DNA of 64,000 nucleotides from Rubripirellula lacrimiformis (GTDB lineage: Bacteria; Planctomycetota; Planctomycetia; Pirellulales; Pirellulaceae): assembly GCF_007741535.1 (NCBI RefSeq), contig NZ_CP036525.1, positions 992,001 through 1,056,000 on the forward strand, written 5' to 3'. The notes below the pieces were generated by a model. That model saw only the letters and a list, made by a program, of their open reading frames with translations, was not told where the DNA came from and did not search any database. Below are positions 53,317 through 62,405 of the stretch, piece by piece (the first letter of the stretch is position 1; each line of letters begins with the position of its first letter). A program made the position numbers and the translations under genes.

Positions 53317-53515
53317 GGGCAACGCCCCGTGCGTGGGCGTGGTGAAACGCGTGGCCCGCTGGGCACACGGTTAAACGATGGTGGGGATGCACCATGAGGT
53401 TTGGCGGTGGGTGCGAACGGCGTCTGGATCGTTTAACCGCGTGGGCAACGCCCCGTGCGTGGGCGTGGTGAAACGCGTGGCCTGGCTGGGCACACGGCGA
53501 AACGATGGTGGGGGC
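53317..53515. repeat. 127-bp tandem repeat array, right part
   Basis: Continuation of the array at 51121-51795 after the IS4 element. It begins with the duplicated target GGGCAACGCC and holds the rest of the interrupted unit plus one further unit with the CGTTTAACCGCGTGGGCAAC start near 53430. It ends just before the first sulfatase stop. Confidence 0.85.
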
Positions 53516-53529
53516 GGTGCCGCTATCGG

Positions 53530-55110
53530 CTAGAGGCCGATGTCTTTGGGCGGGTACTTCTTGAACGTCGCACCGTGGGCTTTGAGTTTCCCTAGCACGC
53601 TGGCCAGCCAGGCGTTGCGGCGATGGCCGACCGGCATCGACTCTTTCGGGTCGACGTACAGGTTGAAATACCAACCTGCCAGCCCCGCCGTTTGCAGCGT
53701 TGAATAGTCGATGTCCATGTGCGTCGATTCAGGAAGGATCACTTTTGTGTGCAGCTTGTATTCTCGCATCCGGCAGGCCATCAGGGTGCTGCCCCACCAG
53801 AAGTAAACCGCTTCGCGAGCTGATTCGCCATCGTCGGCGAGCAGGAAAGAGGTTTGATCGACGAAATCGTAATACTTGTCCTGGGCCAGCGTATCGGTAG
53901 AGACGCCAGCGAGGTTCAACGCCACGCCAAACAGGTCCATCAGATCGAATAGTCCATCGCTCTCTCGCCCTGGCGATATCATGCCTTTCCAGTAAGCGAT
54001 GCCCGGGACACGAACGCCACCTTCGAAAGTGGTTCCCTTGGCTCCGCGAAATGGCGTGTAACCTGCGTCGGGCCATCCATCCATCTGCGGACCATTGTCC
54101 GACGTGAAGAAGATCATCGTGTCTTCCAGCACGCCGGCATCGTCCAGAGCCTTGACGATTTCACCGGTATGCAAGTCGACTTCGGCGACGGCTTCTTTGT
54201 AGAAGTACTTCGCGGCGCTTAGCGGTCCCAAGTCGGGATTGGGGAAGTTGTCGCAGTGGACCTTCATGAAGCAATGTTCGATGAAGAACGGCTTGTCTTG
54301 TTGGGCCAGTTCACCGATGCGTTGGATCGTGAAGTCCGCCAGCTTCTTTTCGGCTCGCCCCATGTCTTCGGTCGTCTTGATCTGTTCCAGCGTTTCGGTT
54401 CGTCCGCCTTTGAAGCCATGCTGCAGATGATCGTCAGGCTTGATCGCTTCGAACGCGCGGATCAGCTGGGGGTCGTTCACCAGATCGGGATAGCGTCGTG
54501 CATCTTTGCCTTGGGTGATTTCCTTCTGAGCGGGATAGAAACCGTAGAATTCGTCAAATCCAATGTCGTGAGGCCGCATTCCCTTGGGCTCGCCAACGTG
54601 CCACTTTCCAGTCAGCAGGGTGTGGTAGCCAGCGTCGCTGAGCAACGCGGGAAGTGATCTTTCGTCGGCCCATGGGTTTTTTGTCAGCTTGTCGCCCGCC
54701 AGGATCGGGCGGGTCAATCCCGTTCGCATCGGCAGACGTCCGGTCAGGATCGCCGAACGCGTGGGGGTGCAGGTTTGTTGCGAATAGCACGAGGTCAGTT
54801 TCAGGCCATCCCTTGCCAATCGGTCCATGTTGGGTGTGGCGGCACCAATCGCACCACCGCCGCCATAGCAGCCCGGATCGCCATAACCCATGTCGTCGAC
54901 GATCATCCAAAGGATGTTAGGACGTTTGCCCGTCTTCGCGATGTGTGCAGCGAGTTTTTCGGCAGCGACCTGGTCTTGGTCCGGCCGTGGGATCGCAGCT
55001 TCGAAGTTCTCTTTGCCTCGGACGGTGCGATCGAATCTCGGTGCATCCTGAGCCGGCGCGATCGAGACCAGCAAGCCAACGATCGCGAGCGCGAGGGAGG
55101 ACGATTTCAT
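53530..55110 (-). CDS. Secreted sulfatase (type I, CTPTR)
   Basis: 526 residues with a signal peptide (about 1-20). Type I sulfatases hydrolyse sulfate esters using a formylglycine made from Cys or Ser. The modification motif is C114-T-P-T-R, followed by AILTGR. Metal ligands are IVDDMGYGD (Asp72, Asp73) and TSDNGP near the middle. The C terminus is of the arylsulfatase A-like type. Modification would need a formylglycine-generating enzyme encoded elsewhere. The start at 55110 leads into the signal peptide. First of four sulfatases on this strand; substrates are unknown but probably sulfated polysaccharides. Confidence 0.92.
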   Translation of the reverse strand: MKSSSLALAIVGLLVSIAPAQDAPRFDRTVRGKENFEAAIPRPDQDQVAAEKLAAHIAKTGKRPNILWMIVDDMGYGDPGCYGGGGAIGAATPNMDRLARDGLKLTSCYSQQTCTPTRSAILTGRLPMRTGLTRPILAGDKLTKNPWADERSLPALLSDAGYHTLLTGKWHVGEPKGMRPHDIGFDEFYGFYPAQKEITQGKDARRYPDLVNDPQLIRAFEAIKPDDHLQHGFKGGRTETLEQIKTTEDMGRAEKKLADFTIQRIGELAQQDKPFFIEHCFMKVHCDNFPNPDLGPLSAAKYFYKEAVAEVDLHTGEIVKALDDAGVLEDTMIFFTSDNGPQMDGWPDAGYTPFRGAKGTTFEGGVRVPGIAYWKGMISPGRESDGLFDLMDLFGVALNLAGVSTDTLAQDKYYDFVDQTSFLLADDGESAREAVYFWWGSTLMACRMREYKLHTKVILPESTHMDIDYSTLQTAGLAGWYFNLYVDPKESMPVGHRRNAWLASVLGKLKAHGATFKKYPPKDIGL

Positions 55111-55339
55111 GATGGATTCCACGGGCTGTCGATACGAAGTCGGAAAGAGAGAAGAGCAGGGCAGGGGACAGGTGAAGTGAGAACCGGCCGTTGACGCGAC
55201 TGCAGCCCACTGAATCCACAGGCCGCTGGCCACGGCACACATCCCGAATATGGCGGTCCCTGGGAATCGTGACCATTGCACCGGCATGGCATTTTTTTGT
55301 GGTTCGATCGTCAAAGGTGGATGGACGATGAGCGGTTGC

Positions 55340-57721
55340 TTACTTCAATTCAACTTTCAGGCTGTTGATCGTTCCATCAAACGGGAACGGACGCTGTTCG
55401 TAATAGCGAAGGGAGACGGTCGAACCGAGATCCACACCGACGTCAAACGTTTCGCTTGCAGAGAACGCGGCGGGGACGGTGCGGGCTAGTTTCGCTTGCC
55501 CGACCTGTTTGCCATCGACCTTGATCGTGGCGACACCCGATTTGCCGGGAGCGTCGATTTCAGTGACGACTTCAATCGTGTGTTTGCCCGCGGCCAGCGG
55601 ATCGGCACTGCGCGATTGGTACTGTTCGATGATGAACATATTGTATAGATAGACCAGGTGCCCATCTTCGATGTACAGCGTTACTCCGCCGCCCGATCCG
55701 CCTAGCGCGTACAAGACACCATTGGCTTTCGCCGGGGCATCCAGTTCGATGGTGACCGTATTGCTTTGACGTCCGATTCCCGGTGCGGTGAACTCGGGCA
55801 TCCGACGCGTGTTGGCGTTCAGTTTCCAACTTGTATAGGACGTCTTGATCCGATCCTCGGGGTGCAGCCGCAGCCACAATCCTGCGCCGATCGGGTAGTC
55901 CTGGTTGTCCTTGGCAAGCTGCTGGAATTCTTGTTTCAGGTCGGCCAGCTTGTCGGGGTACTGGGCAGCCAAGTCGCTGGCTTGAGAGAAGTCTTCGGCG
56001 ACGTGATAAAGTTCCCATGGATCGGTGGCCGAATCCCAGTTGGCGATCCTGGGGGTGGATGCCGGTGTGTTCCAGGGGATGAAAGGCCCAAATGCACAGG
56101 CCATCCAGCCATCTTTGTAGATCGCGCGGCTGCCGTTGTTGTCGAAAAACTGGACGTCCTTCTTCGTGTCCGCGTCGCCGCCTGCGAAGGTGTACGCCAG
56201 GCTTGTGCCATCGATTTTGATTTGCTGCTGGCCATTGACCACGTTCGGTGGCGTGATGTCTAGGATTTCGTAGATCGTGGGTGCGATGTCGATCACGTGA
56301 TGGAACTGATCGCGAATCTTGGCGTCCGGCTGGATCCCCTTGGGCCAACTGACAACCATCGGATTGCGGGTGCCACCGAAATGCGATGCGACCAGTTTGG
56401 TGGCTTTAAACGGAGTGCTGCCCGCCCAAGCCCAACCAGCGTGATAGATGTTGTCGGTTTTGGGCGAACCTAATGCATCGAGTCCACCGATCTTGTCGAG
56501 CGCCGCGATCTGTTGCTCGACGGTATTGGGGATACCGTTCTGGGCCAGCAGTTCGCTGATCGATCCCTGTTGACCTTCGGAACTGGAACCGTTGTCGCCC
56601 CAGATATAGAAGATCAGCGTATTGTCTCGCAGCCCGCGTTGTTCTAGTCCGTCGACCAAACGGCCGACCTGGGTATCGGTATGTTCGGCGAACCCGGCAA
56701 AGATCTCCATGCCACGGCGCTGGAAGTCACGCTGCGCCGCAGGGATATCGTCCCACGCGGCCATCGTTTCGTCGCGTGGGGTCAGCTTGGTTCCCGGCGG
56801 GATGATGCCCATTTTCAGCTGGCGTTTGTGTACCCGATCCCGATAGGCATCCCAGCCATCGTCGAATTTCCCTTTGTACTTGTCGGCCCACTGGGAAAAG
56901 ATGTGGTGAGGGCCGTGAACAGCCCCGGGGGCCCAGTACATCAAAAAGGGCTTGTCTGGTGCGAACGCCTGGCGATCATCCAGCCAAACCAAAGCTTGGT
57001 CGACCAGGTCTTCGGTCAGATGATATTTGTCATCGTGTGGCGGTTCGATGGTGTTGTAGTTTTCGACCAGACGCGGTTCCCATTGGGATGTTTCGCCTGC
57101 CAGGAACCCATAGAAATGCTCGAATCCGTAACCATTGGGCCATCGGTCTTTGGGCCCGATCGCAGTCGTCTCGGTCGCCGGTGTGTTGTGCCACTTTCCA
57201 AACGCGGAAGTGTGATAGCCGTATTGTTTCAGGACTTCCGCAAACGTGGCTGCGCTCTTGGGGATGACTCCCGTGTACCCATCAAAGGCGACTGCACGCT
57301 CGGCGATCGTCCCTGAACTGACCCGGGTATGATTTCGCCCTGTTAGCAGAGCAGCACGCGTGGGGGAGCAAATCGAAGTGGTGTGGAAACAGTTGTAACG
57401 CAGACCTTGGTCGGCCAACCGAGTCATGGTCGGCGTATGAACTTCGCCCCCGAAGGTTTCCGAAATCCCAAACCCAACGTCGTCAATCAGTACGACCAGC
57501 ACGTTTGGCGCATCCTTGGGCAACCGCTGCGGTTGCTCGGGCCACTGCATGGTGGAATCTTGCATGCGAGCCTTGGTGATCCCAGCCATCGGCTGCGGTG
57601 GGAAAGGCAACACGGATCCGTCGCTGGGTTGCGACTGAGCAACCAGGGGGCTGGTGTCAGGCAACAAGATTGCCAATAAAACGAAACTACACGCAAATCG
57701 GTGTGGGTGACATCGCATCAT
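55340..57721 (-). CDS. Secreted sulfatase (type I, CSPTR), long form
   Basis: 793 residues with a signal peptide (about 1-29). The motif is C118-S-P-T-R with AALLTGRNHTR; metal site VVLIDDVGFG. It also has WGDNGSSSEG and GGTRNPMVVSWPKG typical of the sulfatase family. The extra C-terminal 200 residues (from about 600) are beta-rich, with GSGGGVTLYIEDGHLVYLYN and VEVVTEIDAPG, resembling a carbohydrate-binding jelly roll. The tandem of catalytic domain plus lectin-like domain suggests a polymer substrate. The Met at 57721 begins the signal peptide (MMRCH). Confidence 0.92.
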   Translation of the reverse strand: MMRCHPHRFACSFVLLAILLPDTSPLVAQSQPSDGSVLPFPPQPMAGITKARMQDSTMQWPEQPQRLPKDAPNVLVVLIDDVGFGISETFGGEVHTPTMTRLADQGLRYNCFHTTSICSPTRAALLTGRNHTRVSSGTIAERAVAFDGYTGVIPKSAATFAEVLKQYGYHTSAFGKWHNTPATETTAIGPKDRWPNGYGFEHFYGFLAGETSQWEPRLVENYNTIEPPHDDKYHLTEDLVDQALVWLDDRQAFAPDKPFLMYWAPGAVHGPHHIFSQWADKYKGKFDDGWDAYRDRVHKRQLKMGIIPPGTKLTPRDETMAAWDDIPAAQRDFQRRGMEIFAGFAEHTDTQVGRLVDGLEQRGLRDNTLIFYIWGDNGSSSEGQQGSISELLAQNGIPNTVEQQIAALDKIGGLDALGSPKTDNIYHAGWAWAGSTPFKATKLVASHFGGTRNPMVVSWPKGIQPDAKIRDQFHHVIDIAPTIYEILDITPPNVVNGQQQIKIDGTSLAYTFAGGDADTKKDVQFFDNNGSRAIYKDGWMACAFGPFIPWNTPASTPRIANWDSATDPWELYHVAEDFSQASDLAAQYPDKLADLKQEFQQLAKDNQDYPIGAGLWLRLHPEDRIKTSYTSWKLNANTRRMPEFTAPGIGRQSNTVTIELDAPAKANGVLYALGGSGGGVTLYIEDGHLVYLYNMFIIEQYQSRSADPLAAGKHTIEVVTEIDAPGKSGVATIKVDGKQVGQAKLARTVPAAFSASETFDVGVDLGSTVSLRYYEQRPFPFDGTINSLKVELK

Positions 57722-57812
57722 TGGTGGGCCCTGTGAGAGAAGGTCGGCACGAGTCGCTGATCAGCAAATCGCGGGATGTGAATCATTCCGGCTAGCCTCT
57801 GGATCCACGCAC

Positions 57813-57848
57813 GCACGTTTGCCGAAACGCAGTGTTCGGCAAACGTGC
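57813..57848. repeat. Perfect 14-bp hairpin between sulfatase genes
   Basis: GCACGTTTGCCGAA (57813-57826) and TTCGGCAAACGTGC (57835-57848) are perfect inverses around an 8-base loop. It lies 3' of the sulfatase at 57944 and before the start of the one at 55340. It may terminate or stabilise the upstream transcript; no T-run is present. Confidence 0.6.
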
Positions 57849-57943
57849 AGTTGCGGATGAAAAGGCGGCCAGCGGCAGCGACGGAATTCGCCGCCGCTAG
57901 AACGATTCACAGCTTCCGCCGGAGACCTTCATTGCCCGTCGGT

Positions 57944-59494
57944 CTATCGACCGCCCATGCTGGTTTCGATCTGTTTTTGGATCTTTTCCAGATTGAACGA
58001 ACCCGGTGTTTGGCTCGGTGGGAATTCCTTCATCGACATCAGGAATTTGCCGGCAAACTGTTGCATCGGAGCCAAGACGAAGACTCGTGACAAGAACCAG
58101 TCGTTGTAGGTCGTGGCGTTGTGCTGGGCCTTTTCGAAAGGATCGCGACGCAGGTTGAATAGCAAGGGAACACGAAGTTCGGTGAAAGGTTCGCGCCAGA
58201 CTTCGAACGCCATGCCGCGGTTTTCAAGGAAGACGGCCTTCCAGTCTTCGTAGCGAATTGCCACGATTTGACCGTCGTCATTGACGTACATGAATTCTTT
58301 GCGAGGCGACACTTTGGACTTGCCGGTCAGGTAATCCAGTTGGTTATGTCCGTCGATGTGGTTCTTGTACGAACGGCCATTGAGTTCGGTGCCCTTGAGC
58401 AATTTGTCCTTGATGTCCGTCGAACCGCCGATGGCAGCGAACGTTGGCAACCAGTCTTCGTGAGCAACGATACCATTGACGACGGTTCCAGCGGGGAACT
58501 TCCCAGGCCATCGGACGTAACAAGGAACGCGGTAAGCGCCTTCCCAGTTGGAGTTCTTTTCGCTGCGGAACGGAGTCGTGCCAGCGTCGGGCCAGGTGTT
58601 GTAGTGAGGACCGTTGTCGGTCGAGTACTGGACGATCGTGTTGTCAGCGATGCCTAGTTCGTCCAGCAGGTCCAACAACTCGCCGACTTGAAGGTCATGT
58701 TCAATCATGCCGTCGGTGTATTCGTCGTTGCCCTTGTGACGGTGCTCTTTTTTGACGTGAGTGCGGAAGTGCATTCGGGTGCCGTTCCACCAGCAGAAGA
58801 ATGGCTTGCCAGCTTTGTGTTGACGGGTGATGAAGTCCTTGGCCGCGGCAACGGTTTCTTCGTCGATCGTTTCCATCCGCTTTTTGGTCAGCGGTCCGGT
58901 GTCTTCGATTTTTCCATCGGCACTGGCTTTGATCACGCCACGCGGGCCAAAGGCTTCCAAGAAGGTTCGGCCGTCGGCCATCTTCATGTCGGCGGGATAG
59001 TCTTCGTTTTCGGGTTCTTCTTCGGCGTTGAGGTGATACAGGTTGCCTAGGAACTCATCAAAACCATGCTGAGTCGGCAGGTGTTCATCGCGGTCGCCTT
59101 GATGGTTCTTGCCGAACTGGCCAGTGGAATAGCCCAGGCTTTTCATCACGGTCGCCATCGTGACGTCAGTTTTTTGCCAACCTTCTTTGGCGCCGGGGAG
59201 TCCGACCTTGGTCATCCCGCTGCGAACGGGAACGCATCCGCTGATGAATGCGGCGCGACCAGCGGTACAGGACTGTTGACCGTAGTAGTCTGTAAAGAAG
59301 ATGCCTTCTTTAGCAACGCGATCGATGTTGGGCGTCTGGTAGCCCATCATTCCGCGGTTGTAGTGGCTGATGTTTTCGGTGCCGATATCGTCACCCCAGA
59401 TGACCAGGATGTTCGGCTTGTCCTGTGCATCGGCAGAGAGGCTTAGCCCCAGTGCCAGTGCAAAGGCACTTAGGTAGATGGATTTAAACTTCAT
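57944..59494 (-). CDS. Secreted sulfatase-like protein (CTAGR motif)
   Basis: 516 residues with a signal peptide (about 1-23). The alkaline phosphatase-like fold is clear (NILVIWGDDIGTENISHYNRG, YSTDNGPHYNTWPDAG). The modification motif is C76-T-A-G-R, not the usual C/S-x-P-x-R, so the Pro is replaced by Ala. CTAGR forms occur in some bacterial sulfatases and may still be modified, but this is not certain here. C-terminal PFEKAQHNATTYNDWF, as in arylsulfatase-type family members. The start at 59494 leads into the signal peptide. The gene is separated by more than 900 bases from the next upstream gene. Confidence 0.85.
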   Translation of the reverse strand: MKFKSIYLSAFALALGLSLSADAQDKPNILVIWGDDIGTENISHYNRGMMGYQTPNIDRVAKEGIFFTDYYGQQSCTAGRAAFISGCVPVRSGMTKVGLPGAKEGWQKTDVTMATVMKSLGYSTGQFGKNHQGDRDEHLPTQHGFDEFLGNLYHLNAEEEPENEDYPADMKMADGRTFLEAFGPRGVIKASADGKIEDTGPLTKKRMETIDEETVAAAKDFITRQHKAGKPFFCWWNGTRMHFRTHVKKEHRHKGNDEYTDGMIEHDLQVGELLDLLDELGIADNTIVQYSTDNGPHYNTWPDAGTTPFRSEKNSNWEGAYRVPCYVRWPGKFPAGTVVNGIVAHEDWLPTFAAIGGSTDIKDKLLKGTELNGRSYKNHIDGHNQLDYLTGKSKVSPRKEFMYVNDDGQIVAIRYEDWKAVFLENRGMAFEVWREPFTELRVPLLFNLRRDPFEKAQHNATTYNDWFLSRVFVLAPMQQFAGKFLMSMKEFPPSQTPGSFNLEKIQKQIETSMGGR

Positions 59495-60445
59495 ACGGAC
59501 GGCTCCAAACCAAAGGTTGCGCCAATGCAAATCGCAGGGTGGCAAGACAAGAAACAAGAGTAGGGGTGTGGTGGTCGGTCAGTAAATCGAATGTGACATC
59601 GTTGTTACAGGTGCGTATCGTCGCAGATGTGTCGGCCACCGTTTCGATCGAATATTCTAAACTGGATTTTTGGCCCGGCGAACAGTGCTAGGGATGTGTC
59701 CTTGGGCAATTCACCAGAAAAACACATTCCCTGTGACTGATGTCAAATTGCCTGATCGCGTGGAATTGTGGGGGCTACGACCGACGATTGCATCGCAGCA
59801 AAACTTCGAATGTAGCGTAGCGTAGGGAACCACGCTGGGCCGCCAATGGGCGGATCGCCTCACTTTGGTCTGCAAGTTTGCTGTCGAAGGAGTATCCGGG
59901 CGCGTCAATGTTGAGTGAAAACATGAAACATTTCAAAGTGGCGGATGTGCGACAAGTGTCACTGAATGCCATGATATCGCCGTGTTCTAGATCGAAAGCC
60001 TAGGTCCGATTTCGAGAAGGGGCAACGAGTTTTTCGTTGATTTCGGAAGACTTCACCACTGGTCCGGTGCAGGCCATTTGGCACCGCAGGCGGCCTGGAA
60101 TGTTGCGGCCAATGGGGCCGCCAATCACGTCCCTGACACGCATGGGGAAGTTGACGTGACGAACGAATTGGCCGGCGGAATCCGAATGTCCTGGCCGGCG
60201 TCAGCGAGATTTTCTGCGTTGGATTGCGTGCCTTGTTTGATAGGTTTTCAACACACGATCAATCAGTTTCGCGGGCTGCGGTCGTGGGGGTCGCCAGAAG
60301 TTACCGCCGCCAACCCGACGCTCAGCAATGATGCCGAATCCCACGACGACGCAGGTTCGATCGTTGTCAGGGCAGTCTTGTGGTCTTGTCCACCACGACA
60401 GGTTTTACTGGTGCGTTGCTTGGCAGTATTGATGGATCCGCAATT
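59495..60445. other. Large intergenic gap, no gene seen
   Basis: Between two minus-strand sulfatases. Frames such as 60078-60485 (plus) have no signal peptide, motif or ribosome-binding site and run into the sulfatase 3' end. A weak AGGGATGTGT/ACACATTCCCT inverted repeat lies near 59690-59730. The promoter of the 57944 gene is expected in the first 200 bases. Confidence 0.4.
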
Positions 60446-62308
60446 TTATGGATCGATGGGGGCCAGTCGCTGGACATTGACGTAGTAGGCTCCGCAGATC
60501 GGTTTGCCGTTTTCGTCGTCAAGCCAGGTTTGGAGGGTCGTGGGCCCGGCCGCCAGCGTCATTTCGAAGGTGACGGTGGACGCATCGTCGGTGACCGCAG
60601 CCGTCTGCTGTTGGTCACCGATTTGCAGGCGTGCAGTGTGGACGGGCCACGCGGGACCTTCGCTCAGAATGCCGTCGGCGACTTTCATCTGGTCAACACC
60701 GTCGCGTAGGCCCAGGCCCGAATCATCAGGCCATCGGTTTAGTGTGAATGCGTAGCGGCCAGCGCTGGCAACTTGGAGATGCCATTGCCCGTTTTTGCGA
60801 TCGCCGCGTCGCACCTGGCTCTGTTGGTCGATGAACACGTCGGCCCATTCACATGCGGTTAACAAAACTGGGTTCTGGGATTCATGCCCGATGACCGAAG
60901 GTTCGAACTGGTTCGCGAGATCTTTCACTCCATCCCACCAAGTGTCCAGGTGCGAACGCATCGCGGATACGACATCGGGGTGTTCGTCGATCACATTGCG
61001 TTGCTGCAGCGGATCGGATTCTAAGTTGTAGAGTGCCGTATCCTCGATCAATCGCCAATGTTTCCACAGTACTCCGGATCGTTGACGGCGCACGACCGCG
61101 TTGTTGTTGGGCATCGTCGACGTCGCCTTGAACGGCATCCGGCTATAGTTGATGACCAGCATTCGTTCTTGGGGGACATCGGCTTCGTGACGAAGGACCC
61201 GGGCCAGACTGATGCCATCGAATTGCGTCTGCGGCGGTGTCTTCAGTCCCAGCAGTTCGACGAAGGTTGGCAGCAAGTCTTGGACTTGGGTCAGGCCCGC
61301 CACATCGCCAGGTTGCTTCAGCCCACCGGCGGGCCAGCGAACGAAGCAGGGCACACGGTGACCGCCTTCCCAAAGCGTGGTTTTTCCGCCGGTCATGTTG
61401 GCGTTGAAGTACTTGGGGCCAAACGTGCTTCCGTTGTCCGTCAAGAAAACGACAAGCGTGTTGTCTCGCAGTCCGCGATCGATCAAGAACGATTCCAGTC
61501 GGCCCATGTTGTCGTCAATGTTTGCGCACATGGCTAGGAAGCGAACCAGTTGTTCCTCGGCCTCCGGTTTCAGTTTGGGCAATGTGGAACGAACTTTGTC
61601 CAACGCCTGTTGAATCGGCGGAAGATATTGGTTGGGGACATAGTGTGGTTGATGCGCCGCCGCAGTGGCCAGGTAACAGAAGAACGGTCGTCCCGCGTCT
61701 GATTCCTGTTGCATCCAGTTCATCGATTCGCGAAACAGCACGTCGGTGGTGTAACCGGAATAGGTCGTGCGGTTACCGTTATGGATGTAGGTGTCGTCGA
61801 AGTAGTCGTTGGCCCAAGCATCGGGGACCGATCCGATGTGTGACGATGGGAACCAAACGCTTTCGTTGAAACCGCGGTCCTGTGGGCGGTAGGGGGAGGT
61901 GTCGCCGAGGTGCCACTTGCCGAACAGTCCCGAGCTGTACCCTGAATCGGCAAACAGTTGTCCCATCGTGGGGAACTGAGGCCGCAGCAGTGTTCGACCG
62001 CTGCTGACATTGGTAGCGCCGTTGCGAACTGCGTCGATTCCCGTCATCAGCTGACCACGCGTTGGCGTGCACATCGGAGCGACGTGAAAGTCTGTCAGCC
62101 GCATGCTTTCCGCTTGAAGCCGATCCAAGTGGGGTGTTTGCAGGATCGGGTTCCCGTGGCACGAAAATTCTCCGTACCCCTGGTCGTCGGTGATGATCAC
62201 CAAGACGTTCGGTTTGGATCCCACGGTCGTGTCTTGGCCATCACAAGCGTTGTTTGGCAGTGGTATCGCAAACGCACACAGAAATGCGAGCTTCAGCACA
62301 GGATTCAT
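60446..62308 (-). CDS. Secreted sulfatase (type I, CTPTR)
   Basis: 620 residues from the Met at 62308, which begins a signal peptide (hydrophobic about 5-18). The 102 residues upstream in the longer frame are low-complexity and overlap the 3' end of the upstream gene. Metal site IITDDQGYGEFSC; modification motif C80-T-P-T-R. SDNG-equivalent FLTDNGSTFGPK, then GGHRVPCFVRWPAGG. The C-terminal 170 residues, beginning near WRLIEDTALYNLE, include a beta-sandwich (QWHLQVASAGRYAFTLNRWPDD) that may bind carbohydrate. Downstream of the glycosidase-like gene by 97 bases, same strand. Confidence 0.9.
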   Translation of the reverse strand: MNPVLKLAFLCAFAIPLPNNACDGQDTTVGSKPNVLVIITDDQGYGEFSCHGNPILQTPHLDRLQAESMRLTDFHVAPMCTPTRGQLMTGIDAVRNGATNVSSGRTLLRPQFPTMGQLFADSGYSSGLFGKWHLGDTSPYRPQDRGFNESVWFPSSHIGSVPDAWANDYFDDTYIHNGNRTTYSGYTTDVLFRESMNWMQQESDAGRPFFCYLATAAAHQPHYVPNQYLPPIQQALDKVRSTLPKLKPEAEEQLVRFLAMCANIDDNMGRLESFLIDRGLRDNTLVVFLTDNGSTFGPKYFNANMTGGKTTLWEGGHRVPCFVRWPAGGLKQPGDVAGLTQVQDLLPTFVELLGLKTPPQTQFDGISLARVLRHEADVPQERMLVINYSRMPFKATSTMPNNNAVVRRQRSGVLWKHWRLIEDTALYNLESDPLQQRNVIDEHPDVVSAMRSHLDTWWDGVKDLANQFEPSVIGHESQNPVLLTACEWADVFIDQQSQVRRGDRKNGQWHLQVASAGRYAFTLNRWPDDSGLGLRDGVDQMKVADGILSEGPAWPVHTARLQIGDQQQTAAVTDDASTVTFEMTLAAGPTTLQTWLDDENGKPICGAYYVNVQRLAPIDP

Positions 62309-62405
62309 GGTCGGGACTTTCAGGGAACGGTTGTGCGTTTGCGTTTTGCAAAGATGTTTGGAGGGGTGGTTCGGGATTTTGAACCTGACAGGGTTTGGCC
62401 TTGGA

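Noticed and set aside
57813-57848. Rho-independent terminator
   Set aside because: The stem is perfect but no T-run follows on the transcribed strand, so it is recorded only as a hairpin.
60078-60485. Gene in the gap between sulfatases
   Set aside because: No signal peptide, motif or ribosome-binding site; its end overlaps the sulfatase coding sequence on the other strand.
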